DNA of 64,000 bases from Paracoccaceae bacterium (GTDB taxonomy: Bacteria > Pseudomonadota > Alphaproteobacteria > Rhodobacterales > Rhodobacteraceae), in the NCBI GenBank assembly GCA_012270125.1, contig JAAXIY010000002.1, positions 1 through 64,000 of the forward strand. The letters run 5' to 3'. Both the position numbers and the translations under genes were made by a program. The notes under the pieces are model-generated. The model did no database searches, was not told where the DNA came from, and saw nothing but the letters and a program-made list of their open reading frames with translations. This document shows, in pieces, positions 24,679 through 35,211 of this stretch (its first letter is position 1; each line of letters opens with the position of its first letter).

Positions 24679-25536
24679 TTATTGCTGAGTAATTATTACG
24701 CGATTCTCCTGCTGACCTGTAAATTGTGTATCACAATAAAAAGTACAGCCTGAAAACTTCTCCTCTACACCTTCATTTGCGCTTGTCACAAACAGTGTCG
24801 AAAGATTTGCTCCACCAAAGGCTGGACAAGAGGTTTGGGATGCTTGCACTGACACTTGTTCTCGAAAATTTCCATATAAATCATATCTAGCTACTCGTGA
24901 TGATCCCCACTGCGCATTCCATATATTTCCTGACCCATCCACGACTGATCCATCTGGTGCAATGACTTCATCGGCTAAATCAATAAAAATTTCAGAATTT
25001 TTAATGGGGCTGCCGTTGTCGCTGTCTAATTCTATACGCATAATATTTTTCTTGGCTGTATCAGAAAAATAACAATATTTTTTGTCGATAGAGAAACAGA
25101 TTGAATTGCTGATAGTAACTTTAGAAATTATTAGTTTTAATTTACCTTCAAAATATCGATAAATAGCCCCAGCATCTGGTTCACAATTTTTCCCCATTGT
25201 TCCAATCCAAAAACCGCCCCATGGGTCAGACCTTCCATCGTTTGATCGTGTTTTAAGATTGTCTTTCTCCAAATCAATAAGGTGTTTTTCTACTCTTGTA
25301 TTCAAATCGTACAAAAATAAATTGGTTTCAGAGGCTATCAGAAGAACGTTTTTATTGACCCAGCCAGCTGCTGATACCATTCTATTGAATTCGTGCACGA
25401 TGGGTTGTTGATCAGGGGTTTTTTTGTGAAACATTTTTGAGGACAGTATATCGAACCAAAAAAGTTCCTGACGAATTGGATGCCACAAGGGGCCTTCTCC
25501 CAATTTACATTTCGTTTTATCGAAAATTTTCATCAT
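24679..25536 (-). CDS. SMP-30/gluconolactonase family sugar lactonase
   Basis: A 285-residue six-bladed propeller of the SMP-30/regucalcin family. The metal ligands are in place: E14 in LGEGPLWHP, the Asn/Asp sites in RSNDGRSDPWGGFWIGTMG, SNSICFS and the catalytic Asp of APDGSVVDGSGNIWNAQW. In this operon it should hydrolyse the galactono-lactone made by the SDR to the open acid. Its start overlaps the stop of the aldolase gene by four bases. Confidence 0.88.
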   Translation of the reverse strand: MMKIFDKTKCKLGEGPLWHPIRQELFWFDILSSKMFHKKTPDQQPIVHEFNRMVSAAGWVNKNVLLIASETNLFLYDLNTRVEKHLIDLEKDNLKTRSNDGRSDPWGGFWIGTMGKNCEPDAGAIYRYFEGKLKLIISKVTISNSICFSIDKKYCYFSDTAKKNIMRIELDSDNGSPIKNSEIFIDLADEVIAPDGSVVDGSGNIWNAQWGSSRVARYDLYGNFREQVSVQASQTSCPAFGGANLSTLFVTSANEGVEEKFSGCTFYCDTQFTGQQENRVIITQQ

Positions 25537-26150
25537 CTTTCAGCAAACCAGCTATCGTATTCTATTACGATTTTTTTTGCTGTAGTTTTAATATCATCAT
25601 CATTCATAGATGGATGAAATAGATTAGATCCAATTCCAAACCCCGTTAGACCCGCTAATAACCATTCATGGAAATGATTTTCATTAATACCGCCCACACC
25701 ATAAGTTTTAACATCACTTGGCAAAACAGCTTTCATTGCTTTGAAGCCATCAATCCCAAGTTTAAAAGCCGGAAAAATTTTAAGGGCGTCTGCTCCAGAA
25801 TTAATTGCTGAAAAGCAATCAGATGGCGTTAACACACCAGGAAATGAAAGCATGCCTTTGTCTTTAGTTGCTTTAATTACATCTTTATCTGTATTGGGCG
25901 ACACAATCATCTGACAGCCCAAACCTGAAAGATTGTTCACCTCACTGACTTTTGTGACTGTCCCAGCACCGATTATTACTGAAGATCCAAATTTTTCTTG
26001 CATAGCTAGAATTGTATCTAGTGGCTTAGGAGAATTTAGAGGTACTTCTAGCTTATTAAATCCCGCAGCTATCAAAATTTCACTTACTCTGATGCACCTA
26101 TCGGTCGTTAAGCCTCTTAGAATTGCTATCAATTCACGATTTTTAGTCAT
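25533..26150 (-). CDS. dgoA: 2-dehydro-3-deoxy-6-phosphogalactonate aldolase
   Basis: A 205-residue class I aldolase of the KDPG/KDPGal family. It has IAILRGL, the general acid/base Glu in KLEVPLNSP, GAGTVTKVSEV and the Schiff-base Lys in GADALKIFPA. The LNSP text and the neighbouring DgoK kinase favour the galactonate variant over KDPG aldolase. It splits the phosphorylated keto-acid to pyruvate and glyceraldehyde 3-phosphate. It lies six bases after dgoK. Confidence 0.9.
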   Translation of the reverse strand: MTKNRELIAILRGLTTDRCIRVSEILIAAGFNKLEVPLNSPKPLDTILAMQEKFGSSVIIGAGTVTKVSEVNNLSGLGCQMIVSPNTDKDVIKATKDKGMLSFPGVLTPSDCFSAINSGADALKIFPAFKLGIDGFKAMKAVLPSDVKTYGVGGINENHFHEWLLAGLTGFGIGSNLFHPSMNDDDIKTTAKKIVIEYDSWFAER

Positions 26151-26155
26151 AGATT

Positions 26156-27067
26156 TTACCTATTAAAATATGCTTGTTTCAGACCGTTTAGAGTTATGTC
26201 TTGTGTGTTTTCCAAAGAGATATTTAAACCTAATTTTTTGAGTGCTTTTTCGTATAAATCGCATAAGTTGTCATTTCCTATCATAACTATATCTCGACCC
26301 AACCAATAGCTTTTTGAACCCGCTAATTCAGATCCGATCAGATATCCAGACAGCTTTGCTTTAAGCAATTTAGTAGGAATATTTTCTAAGAGATCTGTAG
26401 CGCGGATTCCAAAAAGCTTGGAAGAAAGAAGAGCAGGATTTGAATATGTATCTTCGAAAGCTTGTAAAAAGGAGTCCGTATCAATCTTATCGCTTTTCAC
26501 AGAATTTTTTAAGATAGAATACTCAGACAATAATTGAAAAATTTCACCTGTCATAAATGTTCTGAAACTTATTATTTCACCAGCACTTATGTGAACCCAT
26601 TTTGTATGGGTTCCTGGAAGACAAATAACTCCGTCAAAATTTGGTTTTTTTGATAAGTAACCAGCAATTTGTGTCTCCTCACCGCGCATTACATCTGATG
26701 GTGATGCCTGCATGATACCTGGTAGGATTCTGACAGAAATGCGTTGATCCATTGTCTGAACCAAGGTCGTTTTGTCAGGATTTATGGGAGAGCAGGGTGC
26801 TTCCATATATGATGCTTCTTTCCATCCTGTTTTTGCTCCTGCCATGCCACAAATAACTACAGGACATTCCATTTCAGTTTTTTCAGGAAGCCATTTTTCA
26901 ATAAGTCCCATAAAATATGGTTCAAATTCATTTGGTAAAAGTGCAGACATACCTTTACCCTGGTTTATAGTTTTTACAATATTTCCATTTTGATCTAGGG
27001 CCCAGACACGTAAATTAGATGTGCCCCAGTCAGCAGCAATCCAAGAAATATCTTTCAACTTACTCAT
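26156..27067 (-). CDS. dgoK: 2-dehydro-3-deoxygalactonokinase
   Basis: A 303-residue sugar-acid kinase with the DgoK phosphate-binding start WIAADWGTSNLRVWALD, and PVVICGMAGAKTGWKEASY, VICLPGTHTKWVHI and GEIFQLLSEYSIL. These four motifs are the family's hallmark. It phosphorylates 2-keto-3-deoxy-galactonate for the aldolase encoded next. Its start overlaps the SDR stop by four bases. Confidence 0.93.
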   Translation of the reverse strand: MSKLKDISWIAADWGTSNLRVWALDQNGNIVKTINQGKGMSALLPNEFEPYFMGLIEKWLPEKTEMECPVVICGMAGAKTGWKEASYMEAPCSPINPDKTTLVQTMDQRISVRILPGIMQASPSDVMRGEETQIAGYLSKKPNFDGVICLPGTHTKWVHISAGEIISFRTFMTGEIFQLLSEYSILKNSVKSDKIDTDSFLQAFEDTYSNPALLSSKLFGIRATDLLENIPTKLLKAKLSGYLIGSELAGSKSYWLGRDIVMIGNDNLCDLYEKALKKLGLNISLENTQDITLNGLKQAYFNR

Positions 27068-27831
27068 CCAGTAACTACTACACCACCGTCTATAACGAGT
27101 GCTTGGGAGGTCATCATTTTTGAGGTGCCAGAAGCCAAAAATAAAGTGCCTCCCACAATATCAGATCCAGATAGATGCTCTTTGAGGCATTGCCGATCTA
27201 AATGTTTTGATAGTCCTTCTTCTGTTGCCCATAATTTCATCTGTCTTTTTGTTAAAACCCAACCCGGCATAATTGCATTTACACGAATGCTATGAGGACC
27301 TAACTCCCGCGCCAAAGAGCGAGTCAAACCTGTAATAGCAGACTTGGCAGTTGCATACGCTGGATATCCTTCATTCCCCATCATGTAGGAAATTGACGAA
27401 AAGTTGATGATCGATCCTCCACCGCTAATTTTCATTCCTTCAACCACTTCCTGTGCTGCAAAAAAATGCGGTTTCAAGTTTACTTCCATCGTTTGATCCC
27501 ACTGCTGTGAAGTAAACTCATCCAGTGTATGGCGTGTATCGTTAGCTGCATTGTTGACCAAGACAGTGACTGCACCTTGTTCTTTTGCAGTTGTCTGTAA
27601 AGCAATTTTTAATTCTTCTATATGGCTCACATCACACTTTATAAAGGTTGGCTCATATTTATATTTACCTTCACACTCAGCCAGAAATTTTTCTGGGTTA
27701 GATCTTTGAACGAAGGTTACTTTAGCACCCTGCGATAAGAAACCCTTAGTTAAATCTGCTCCAATGCCAGATCCCCCTCCAGTGATAAAAACACTTTGGT
27801 CTTCTAAATCGTGGAAGGTTGCAAATTGCAT
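27064..27831 (-). CDS. SDR family dehydrogenase, likely D-galactose 1-dehydrogenase
   Basis: A 255-residue classical SDR. It has the cofactor loop ITGGGSGIGADL, NNAANDTRHTL (NNA motif), the catalytic Ser in NFSSISYMMGNEG, and the YxxxK pair in YPAYATAKSAITG. As first gene of the operon with lactonase, DgoK, DgoA and mutarotase it should oxidise the sugar at C1 to the lactone, as in the De Ley-Doudoroff pathway. L-arabinose or D-fucose are alternative substrates for such enzymes. It begins 50 bases after the end of ettA. Confidence 0.85.
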   Translation of the reverse strand: MQFATFHDLEDQSVFITGGGSGIGADLTKGFLSQGAKVTFVQRSNPEKFLAECEGKYKYEPTFIKCDVSHIEELKIALQTTAKEQGAVTVLVNNAANDTRHTLDEFTSQQWDQTMEVNLKPHFFAAQEVVEGMKISGGGSIINFSSISYMMGNEGYPAYATAKSAITGLTRSLARELGPHSIRVNAIMPGWVLTKRQMKLWATEEGLSKHLDRQCLKEHLSGSDIVGGTLFLASGTSKMMTSQALVIDGGVVVTG

Positions 27832-27881
27832 TTTTGTATTCCTTATGTTGCAGGGTTATTTTATCTAAAACATTGCATTCT

Positions 27882-29537
27882 TTAGCGTGTGAATTTTTTA
27901 TGTTTTATCCTTTTAGGTTCAAGTGCGTCTGGACCAAGCCGCCTTTTTTTGTCTTCCTCGTAATCTTCAAAATTACCTTCGAACCATTCTACCTGGGCAT
28001 CACCTTCGAACGCGAGTATGTGTGTGCAGATCCTATCCAGGAAGAAGCGATCGTGGGAGATTACAACAGCGCAGCCAGCAAAATCTACAAGTGCGTCTTC
28101 GAGGGCACGGAGTGTTTCGACATCCAAATCATTTGTAGGTTCATCTAATAACAAAACATTGCCGCCTGATTTCAAGAGGCGAGCCATATGTACTCTGTTG
28201 CGTTCACCTCCGGATAACAAAGAAACTTTCTTTTGCTGGTCTCCGCCTTTAAAATTAAATGAAGAACAATAGGCTCGTGAATTTACTTGAGCATCTCCTA
28301 ATTCAATAACTTCAGCCCCACCTGAAATTGCTTCCCAAACGGTTTCACCGTCTTTTAAATCATCCCTGGATTGGTCTACATAAGATAATTGAACAGTGTC
28401 ACCATAGGTTACCGAACCTGAGTCTTTACTCTCCTGTCCGGTAAGAACTTTGAAAAGAGTTGATTTCCCAGCACCGTTTGGACCAATCACGCCAACAATA
28501 CCTCCTGGAGGTAAATTAAAACTAAGATTTTCAATAAGAAGTTTATCTCCCATTACTTTATTTAAATTTTCCACCTCAATTACTTTTCCACCCAACCTTG
28601 GTCCACTTGGTATAACGATTTGAGCTTTGGATATTTTTTCTCGTTCGGATTGTGATGCTAAATCGTTGTAAGCATTAATCCTGGCTTTCTGTTTGGCCTG
28701 ACGTGCTTTTTGGCCCTGACGCATCCACTCTAATTCACGTTCTAAAGTTTTTTGACGCGTTTTGTCTTCTCGTGATTCTTGTTCTAATCTTTTGGCTTTT
28801 TGCTCTAACCAGCTTGAATAATTTCCTTCATATGGAATACCACGCCCACGGTCTAATTCTAGTATCCATCCAGTTATATCATCTAGGAAATATCTATCGT
28901 GCGTTACAATTAGAATCGTGCCCTGATAATCAATTAAATGTTGTTGTAACCAAGCAATTGTTTCTGCATCCAAATGGTTTGTTGGTTCATCAAGTAATAG
29001 CATTTCTGGAGCTTCAAGCAGAAGCTTACAGAGCGCTACACGGCGCTTTTCACCCCCCGATAGTGTGCTTACGTCAGCATCGTCAGGTGGGCATCGAAGA
29101 GCCTCCATGCTCACGTCTATTTGACTATCTAAATCCCATAAATTTTCTGCATCAATTTTATCCTGAAGCGTTGCCATTTCTTCAGCTGTATCGTCAGAAT
29201 AATTCATTGCTAAATCGTTGTAACGATCGAGAATTTCTTTCTTCGGAGCAACACCTAGCATTACGTTTTCGCGCACATTTTTTGTTAAATCTAATTCAGG
29301 CTCTTGTGGTAAATAGCCGACTTTTGCTCCTTCAGCAGACCAAGCCTCCCCGGAAAAGTCCTTATCTAAACCTGCCATAATTTTCATTAAAGTTGATTTA
29401 CCTGCACCATTAACTCCAACGACGCCTATTTTTACACCAGGTAAAAAGCTTAGGTGAATATTTTCAAAGCATTTTTTACCACCTGGGTAGGTTTTTGAAA
29501 CACCCTGCATATGATAAACGTATTGATAAGCCGCCAT
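27882..29537 (-). CDS. ettA: Energy-dependent translational throttle protein (ABC-F ATPase)
   Basis: The 551-residue soluble protein has two ABC domains with no membrane part: Walker A GVNGAGKST and GPNGAGKST, signatures LSGGEKRR and LSGGERNR. The linker between them is charged, as in EttA, with the arm/toe insertion near the first domain (PKKEILDRYNDLAMNYSDDTAEEM). EttA binds the ribosomal E-site and tunes entry into elongation with the ATP/ADP ratio. The GGAGT ribosome binding site precedes the ATG. Confidence 0.95.
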   Translation of the reverse strand: MAAYQYVYHMQGVSKTYPGGKKCFENIHLSFLPGVKIGVVGVNGAGKSTLMKIMAGLDKDFSGEAWSAEGAKVGYLPQEPELDLTKNVRENVMLGVAPKKEILDRYNDLAMNYSDDTAEEMATLQDKIDAENLWDLDSQIDVSMEALRCPPDDADVSTLSGGEKRRVALCKLLLEAPEMLLLDEPTNHLDAETIAWLQQHLIDYQGTILIVTHDRYFLDDITGWILELDRGRGIPYEGNYSSWLEQKAKRLEQESREDKTRQKTLERELEWMRQGQKARQAKQKARINAYNDLASQSEREKISKAQIVIPSGPRLGGKVIEVENLNKVMGDKLLIENLSFNLPPGGIVGVIGPNGAGKSTLFKVLTGQESKDSGSVTYGDTVQLSYVDQSRDDLKDGETVWEAISGGAEVIELGDAQVNSRAYCSSFNFKGGDQQKKVSLLSGGERNRVHMARLLKSGGNVLLLDEPTNDLDVETLRALEDALVDFAGCAVVISHDRFFLDRICTHILAFEGDAQVEWFEGNFEDYEEDKKRRLGPDALEPKRIKHKKFTR

Positions 29538-29719
29538 TGTTTACTCCACTATTTACAACTTCGACAAACGATACGCTCTCATTAGTTGATGAGCAATCTT
29601 TTAGTCTGAAATTGCGGATTAAAGATTGTTATTGCTTGTAAAATTATTCAGAGGCGATTTTATAGAATTTATTATAAATTTCACTATAACTGAAATGAGC
29701 TAGGGGAAATTCCTATTCA

Positions 29720-30289
29720 ATGTTTTTAGATAACAAGAAAATAGGTTTATTTGGTGGATCATTTGATCCAGCACATTTGGGACACGTAAATTTCTCTTTT
29801 GAAGCTGCAAAGCATTTCAATTTGGATCAAGTAATTTGGCTTATAAGTCCTGGCAATCCATTGAAACCAAAAGCACCTGAGCCAATTGTCTCAAGAGTTA
29901 CGGGTGCAAAAAATATTATTAGTAGCCCTAAAATCATTATTTCATCGGTAGAGGCTGAAAAAGGTCTACGATATTCTTGGGAAACGTTAGACTTTTTTTT
30001 TCATAATTACCCTAAAACAAAATTTGTTTGGCTAATGGGCTCAGATAACTTGGCCCAATTTCATTTATGGAAAAACTGGAGGTGGATAATAGAAAGTTGC
30101 CCGATCGGGGTTCTTGCTCGGCCAAACTCTCGGCAGACAGGATTAAATTCAAAAGCAGCAAGGATTTATAAAAACTACCGTATACCAGCAAACGCAGGCA
30201 GATGCCTGCCTTATTCTACTTCGCCTGTTTGGTGCTTCGCAAATATGCCTTTGATGAACATTTCTAGTTCAGATATCAGGAAAAAATAA
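29720..30289 (+). CDS. nadD: Nicotinate-nucleotide adenylyltransferase
   Basis: A 189-residue nucleotidyltransferase with the start GLFGGSFDPAHLGHV (HxGH type), VIWLISPGNPLKP, FVWLMGSDNLAQFHLWKNW and the C-terminal NISSSDIR (ISSTxIR motif). It converts nicotinate mononucleotide to deamido-NAD. AGGGGAAAT precedes the start. It converges on the TerB-like gene. In relatives nadD often sits beside proA and rsfS, which are not seen here. Confidence 0.93.
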   Translation: MFLDNKKIGLFGGSFDPAHLGHVNFSFEAAKHFNLDQVIWLISPGNPLKPKAPEPIVSRVTGAKNIISSPKIIISSVEAEKGLRYSWETLDFFFHNYPKTKFVWLMGSDNLAQFHLWKNWRWIIESCPIGVLARPNSRQTGLNSKAARIYKNYRIPANAGRCLPYSTSPVWCFANMPLMNISSSDIRKK

Positions 30290-30309
30290 CCAACCGATTT
30301 ACGATTATC

Positions 30310-30741
30310 TTATTTGTTAATTATCATGTGCCGAGCCTTTGAACCTCTTTCGATTGCAGCTGCGTGAAGACGATCAATATTTAATTCATATCTCATTTCT
30401 TCTAGTAACCTTAACTCAGGCTCAAAAATTAACCCATCTGCTGCTGCTACGTCACAACACAATGCGTATACAGTTTCATTCAGTTCCGATGGTAAGTGAT
30501 CTCTTACTAGGCCAAACAAGGCATCTAAACCATCTTCTTGCTCAAACAAATCAAATACAGTCTGAGAAATGATATTTAATCGGTCAATATCATACTCAGC
30601 AAAAATGGGTAAATTATTTACTGCTGATTGAATTTTTACCAATTCTGCTGTTCTGATATTACTGTCTGAGATTGCTATTGCCATCATCATTGCCACCAGG
30701 CAATCTTGGGCTGTTAAAATCGGCGTTACTTCACTGGACAT
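30310..30741 (-). CDS. TerB-like (tellurite resistance/TerB domain) protein
   Basis: About 143 residues from the ATG at 30741, which has an AAAGGAGAC ribosome binding site; the frame is open to 30810. The all-helical TerB pattern is visible: LVAMMMAIAISDSNIRTAELVKIQ and CCDVAAADGLIFEPELRLLEEMRYEL, two repeats with conserved acidic residues that bind metal in TerB. Cytoplasmic, with no membrane segment. The role in this genome is unknown. It is divergent from lysK. Confidence 0.75.
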   Translation of the reverse strand: MSSEVTPILTAQDCLVAMMMAIAISDSNIRTAELVKIQSAVNNLPIFAEYDIDRLNIISQTVFDLFEQEDGLDALFGLVRDHLPSELNETVYALCCDVAAADGLIFEPELRLLEEMRYELNIDRLHAAAIERGSKARHMIINK

Positions 30742-30854
30742 AACGTGTCTCCTTTGGAAGAGCTCAAATTCAGAATATTGACCAATTTGATTTGTAGCAA
30801 TAGTAAGCATGAGTTTTTGTAAAACAAATTAAATTTAATTAATTGGAGAATAAA

Positions 30855-32435
30855 ATGTTTGAAATGCGCGAAACGGGAATGGTTTCAAAAGCTTGGCCAT
30901 TTGAGGAGGCGCGTCGGATATTAAAGCGTTACGAGAACTCACCACCAGAAAAAGGCTATGTATTATTCGAAACGGGTTACGGCCCATCTGGTTTACCTCA
31001 TATTGGGACGTTTGGAGAAGTAGCGCGTACTACAATGATTATGAGGGCTTTTCGTGAAATAAGCGATATTCCTGCTAAATTAATTTGTTTTTCAGATGAT
31101 TTGGATGGCATGAGGAAAGTTCCTGGTAATGTACCTAAACAAGAGATTTTAAAGGATTATATCCAAAAGCCATTAACTTCAGTGCCTGATCCTTTTGATA
31201 AATTTGAAAGCTTTGGTCACCATAATAATGCTATGTTACGAAGGTTTCTTGATACCTTTGGATTTGAATATGACTTCTATTCTGCAACAGAGTTTTACAA
31301 ATCTGGAGCGTTTGATCGAACTCTAAAAAGAGCAGTGGAATGTTATGATGATATAATGCAAGTCATGTTAAAATCTTTGCGTGAAGAGAGAAAAAAAACA
31401 TACTCTATTTTTCTACCAATACATCCAGAGACTGGGCGTGTTTTGTATGTTCCTATTAAAGAAGTAAATGTGATTGATTATACGGTTTCTTTTGATGATG
31501 AAGACGGTAAATCTTGGACGCTACCCGTTACTGGTGGCAACGTAAAATTTCAGTGGAAGCCAGATTTTGGTGCGCGTTGGGCTGCTCTTGGGGTGGACTT
31601 CGAAATGTATGGTAAAGATCATTCAACTAATACTCCGATTTATGATCGTATTTGCAGAATATTGGGCCATAGACCTCCAGAACATTTTACGTATGAATTG
31701 TTTTTGGACGATCAGGGTCAAAAAATTTCAAAGTCCTCTGGAAATGGAATATCGATAGATGAGTGGTTGACCTATGCAAGTCCCGAAAGTCTCAGTTATT
31801 TCATGTATCAAAAACCAAAAACAGCTAAGCGTTTATATTTTGATGTAATCCCCAAAGCTGTCGACGAATATCATCAGCAGTTGAGGGCTTATGAGGCGCA
31901 AGATTTTAAATCCAAAGCAACAAATCCAGTTTTTCACATACACGGGAATAACGTGCCTAAGTCTGACATGGTTGTTCCATTCAGTATGTTACTAAATCTT
32001 GCCGCGGTAGCTAACGCTGAAGATAAGAGACAACTTTGGGGATTTATAAAAAAATACGCACAAGATGCGTCTCCTGAGAACAACCCTCAACTTGATCAAG
32101 CTGCGTCATTTGCAATCTCTTATTATAATGATTTTGTTAAGCCAAAGAAAGTTTATAGATTAGCCACTGCTACTGAGAAAGAGGCATTGATAGATTTGCG
32201 TGATATGTTGCGAAACTTCACTGGTGATCGAGATGCTGAAGAACTCCAGTCCATAGTTTTTGCATGTGGAAGGGATAAATTTGATCCCTTGAGAGATTGG
32301 TTCAAGGCATTATATCAAGTCCTTTTGGGCGCTGATCAAGGTCCAAGATTTGGTGGTTTTATTGCACTTTATGGTGTAGAAGAAACGGTCGATTTAATTG
32401 AAAAAGCTCTAGATGGTGTCTTTGTAAAGGATTGA
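30855..32435 (+). CDS. lysK: Lysyl-tRNA synthetase, class I
   Basis: About 526 residues from the ATG at 30855, which has GGAGAATAAA before it. It is a class I enzyme: HIGH-type motif in [11 protein letters not shown] and KMSKS-type motif in [11 protein letters not shown]. Class I LysRS is used by archaea, spirochaetes and many alphaproteobacteria instead of the class II LysS. It charges tRNA-Lys; the window shows no class II gene. Confidence 0.95.
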   Translation: MFEMRETGMVSKAWPFEEARRILKRYENSPPEKGYVLFETGYGPSGLPHIGTFGEVARTTMIMRAFREISDIPAKLICFSDDLDGMRKVPGNVPKQEILKDYIQKPLTSVPDPFDKFESFGHHNNAMLRRFLDTFGFEYDFYSATEFYKSGAFDRTLKRAVECYDDIMQVMLKSLREERKKTYSIFLPIHPETGRVLYVPIKEVNVIDYTVSFDDEDGKSWTLPVTGGNVKFQWKPDFGARWAALGVDFEMYGKDHSTNTPIYDRICRILGHRPPEHFTYELFLDDQGQKISKSSGNGISIDEWLTYASPESLSYFMYQKPKTAKRLYFDVIPKAVDEYHQQLRAYEAQDFKSKATNPVFHIHGNNVPKSDMVVPFSMLLNLAAVANAEDKRQLWGFIKKYAQDASPENNPQLDQAASFAISYYNDFVKPKKVYRLATATEKEALIDLRDMLRNFTGDRDAEELQSIVFACGRDKFDPLRDWFKALYQVLLGADQGPRFGGFIALYGVEETVDLIEKALDGVFVKD

Positions 32436-32480
32436 CGGACTAACTTTTTGATTTATCTCCTCGAGTAATAGGAGGTTGTC

Positions 32481-32879
32481 GTGATACGATTAATAGCTGT
32501 TTTTTTTCTTTCCATGTCCACATTATTGTTTGCGGACGAAAAAGCCGATATTCAAAGTACAATTTCTGATCAACTAAGAGCCTTTGCATCAGATAATTTT
32601 ATTGAGGCTTTCACTCATGCAAGTCCAGGAATAAAAGATATTTTTGGTACAGTAGAGAACTTTTCTAATATGGTTAAGAAAGGTTACCCCATGGTTTGGC
32701 GGTACAACAATTTTGAATTTTTAAATCTAGAAGAGACACCGCAAGGATATTCTCAGATTGTACGTATTACCGATCAAAACGATAAACTTTTTCTACTGAA
32801 ATATTTTATGAAGAACGTTGCTGGCATTTGGAAAATCTCCGGTGTTAGTATTATCGAAGCGAGTGACTTTTCCGCATAG
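32481..32879 (+). CDS. DUF4864 exported protein
   Basis: A 132-residue protein starting with GTG at 32481 behind a full AGGAGG ribosome binding site. A signal peptide (IRLIAVFFLSMSTLLFA) leads to a mature domain with the DUF4864 pattern (ISDQLRAFASDNFIEAFTHASPGIKDIFGTVENFSNMVKKGYPMVWR), probably an NTF2-like fold. The function is unknown. It follows lysK by 46 bases and converges on uvrB. Confidence 0.78.
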   Translation: MIRLIAVFFLSMSTLLFADEKADIQSTISDQLRAFASDNFIEAFTHASPGIKDIFGTVENFSNMVKKGYPMVWRYNNFEFLNLEETPQGYSQIVRITDQNDKLFLLKYFMKNVAGIWKISGVSIIEASDFSA

Positions 32880-32912
32880 AGATAATTTGAAGCTTGCAGG
32901 TTAATCGAGACT

Positions 32913-35099
32913 TTAATTTAGTTTTGGTTTACTCTTTCCTCTATAAGCGCGAGTGCCACCGCGACCAGCTGTAGACCTAGGCTTATCTGAATTTGAGATA
33001 GCCTCTATGGCACTTTGTCTAGCTAAAGGGTCATCTGCCACAGCTAGATCAACTGCTTCCAATCGCTGAATTTCATCTCTAAGTTTTGCAGCTTCTTCAA
33101 ATTCTAAATTTTCCGCAGCTTTCCTCATGTCTGTGCGCATTCCTTCAAGAACAGTTTGTAGATTAGCTCCAGCCATTGGTTTTTTTATTGTTGCTGTGAC
33201 CCTAGACTGATCCGTATCGCCCTTATAAAGGCCGGCTAAAATGTCATCGACATTTTTCTTCACGGTTTCAGGTGTAATGCCATTTTCTTGATTATATTGT
33301 ACTTGCTTGGCACGTCTTCTGTCAGTTTCTGCAATGGCTCGCTCCATAGATCCAGTGATACGATCAGCATACATGATGACTTTTCCATTTTCATTTCTTG
33401 CTGCTCTACCAATAGTTTGAATAAGGGATGTCTCGGAACGTAGAAAACCTTCTTTGTCAGCATCTAAAATTGCGACTAAACCACATTCTGGTATATCTAA
33501 ACCTTCTCTCAAAAGATTAATGCCTACCAGAACGTCAAAAGCACCTAATCTTAAATCTCGAAGTATTTCAATTCGCTCAATAGTATCGATATCAGAGTGC
33601 ATATATCGAACCCGTACACCCTGTTCGTTTAAATATTCAGTAAGATCTTCCGCCATTCTTTTTGTAAGAGTTGTTACTAGAGTTCTGAAACCACTCTGAG
33701 CAACTCTTTTAACTTCATCTAGAAGGTCATCAACTTGCATTTCTACTGGTCGAATTTCTACTTCAGGATCAAGAAGCCCGGTGGGTCTAATAACTTGTTC
33801 AGTAAATACACCGCCCGTTTGTTCTAATTCCCATCCACCGGGAGTTGCTGAAACATAAATTGACTGTGGTCGCATGGCATCCCATTCCTCAAATTTCAGA
33901 GGTCGGTTATCCATACATGACGGAAGGCGAAATCCATGTTCTGCCAGTGTGAATTTTCTTCTGTAGTCCCCACGGTACATTCCTCCAATTTGTGGAATGC
34001 TAACATGACTTTCATCTGCAAAAACAATGGCGTTATCGGGTATAAATTCAAATAGAGTTGGTGGAGGTTCTCCTGGGGCCCTTCCTGTAAGATATCTTGA
34101 ATAATTTTCGATACCGTTGCAGACGCCTGTAGCTTCTAACATTTCAAGATCAAAATTAGTCCGTTGCTCAAGCCTTTGTGCTTCGAGCAGTTTTCCCTCT
34201 GATACAAGATTATCCAGTCTTTTTCTTAGCTCCTTTTTTATTCCTATCATCGCTTGTTGCATTGTTGGCTTTGGTGTCACGTAATGCGAATTAGCATAAA
34301 CCCGAACCCGCTCTAAGCTGTTGGTTTTTTCACCTGTGAGTGGATCAAATTCAAAAATGTTTTCCAGTTCTTCACCAAAAAAAGAAAGCCTCCAAGCGCG
34401 ATCTTCTAAGTGTGCAGGGAAAATTTCTAAAACATCACCCCTTACCCGAAAAGACCCTCTTTGAAAAGCTTGATCATTTCGACGATATTGCTGAGCTACC
34501 AAATCAGCCATAACTTGCCTTTGATCGTATGAATTCCCAGATTTAAGGTCTTGTGTCATCGCGCCATATGTTTCAACTGAGCCTATTCCGTAAATGCAAG
34601 AAACTGATGCAACTATGACCACATCATCCCTTTCCAAAAGCGCTCGAGTAGCCGAGTGGCGCATTCGATCGATCTGCTCATTTATCTGGCTTTCTTTTTC
34701 GATATAGGTATCAGACCTTGGCACGTACGCTTCAGGTTGATAATAGTCATAGTAGCTGACAAAATATTCAACAGCATTGTCTGGGAAAAAACCTTTAAAT
34801 TCACCATATAATTGAGCTGCTAGAGTTTTATTAGGAGCTAATATTATCGCAGGTTTTTGAGTGCTCTCAATTATATGCGCCATTGTGAAAGTTTTACCAG
34901 TTCCTGTCGCTCCCAAGAGTACTTGATCTTGTTCATTTGCAAGGATGCCATTAACAAGTTCCTTTATGGCACTGGGCTGATCTCCTGCAGGGGTAAACTC
35001 TGTGTTCAAAACGAACTTTTTGCCGCCTTCTAATTTCTCACGACTCCCAACGGGTTCGTCTGGCGCATGCTCTAGTAAAATTTCTGATTTCCTTTGCAC
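32913..35099 (-). CDS. uvrB: Excinuclease ABC subunit B
   Basis: The 728-residue protein is full-length. It has Walker [13 protein letters not shown], the [15 protein letters not shown] beta-hairpin for DNA insertion, helicase motifs ([33 protein letters not shown]) and the C-terminal UVR domain ([27 protein letters not shown]) for UvrC contact. It verifies damage in nucleotide excision repair. It is not in an obvious operon. Confidence 0.97.
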   Translation of the reverse strand: MQRKSEILLEHAPDEPVGSREKLEGGKKFVLNTEFTPAGDQPSAIKELVNGILANEQDQVLLGATGTGKTFTMAHIIESTQKPAIILAPNKTLAAQLYGEFKGFFPDNAVEYFVSYYDYYQPEAYVPRSDTYIEKESQINEQIDRMRHSATRALLERDDVVIVASVSCIYGIGSVETYGAMTQDLKSGNSYDQRQVMADLVAQQYRRNDQAFQRGSFRVRGDVLEIFPAHLEDRAWRLSFFGEELENIFEFDPLTGEKTNSLERVRVYANSHYVTPKPTMQQAMIGIKKELRKRLDNLVSEGKLLEAQRLEQRTNFDLEMLEATGVCNGIENYSRYLTGRAPGEPPPTLFEFIPDNAIVFADESHVSIPQIGGMYRGDYRRKFTLAEHGFRLPSCMDNRPLKFEEWDAMRPQSIYVSATPGGWELEQTGGVFTEQVIRPTGLLDPEVEIRPVEMQVDDLLDEVKRVAQSGFRTLVTTLTKRMAEDLTEYLNEQGVRVRYMHSDIDTIERIEILRDLRLGAFDVLVGINLLREGLDIPECGLVAILDADKEGFLRSETSLIQTIGRAARNENGKVIMYADRITGSMERAIAETDRRRAKQVQYNQENGITPETVKKNVDDILAGLYKGDTDQSRVTATIKKPMAGANLQTVLEGMRTDMRKAAENLEFEEAAKLRDEIQRLEAVDLAVADDPLARQSAIEAISNSDKPRSTAGRGGTRAYRGKSKPKLN

Positions 35100-35211
35100 G
35101 ATAAGTCCACTTTGATTAAAAATTTTATTTTGCTTATCAAAGGGTAGTTCTTAACCCTTGAATAGTCATAAGCTTTACTGGCATATATAGGTCGATCAAG
35201 GGAGTCTGTCC

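Noticed and set aside
28703-29380. 225-residue open frame on the plus strand
   Set aside because: It is antisense to ettA, a complete ABC-F gene with all motifs; the translated text has no domain and low-complexity runs.
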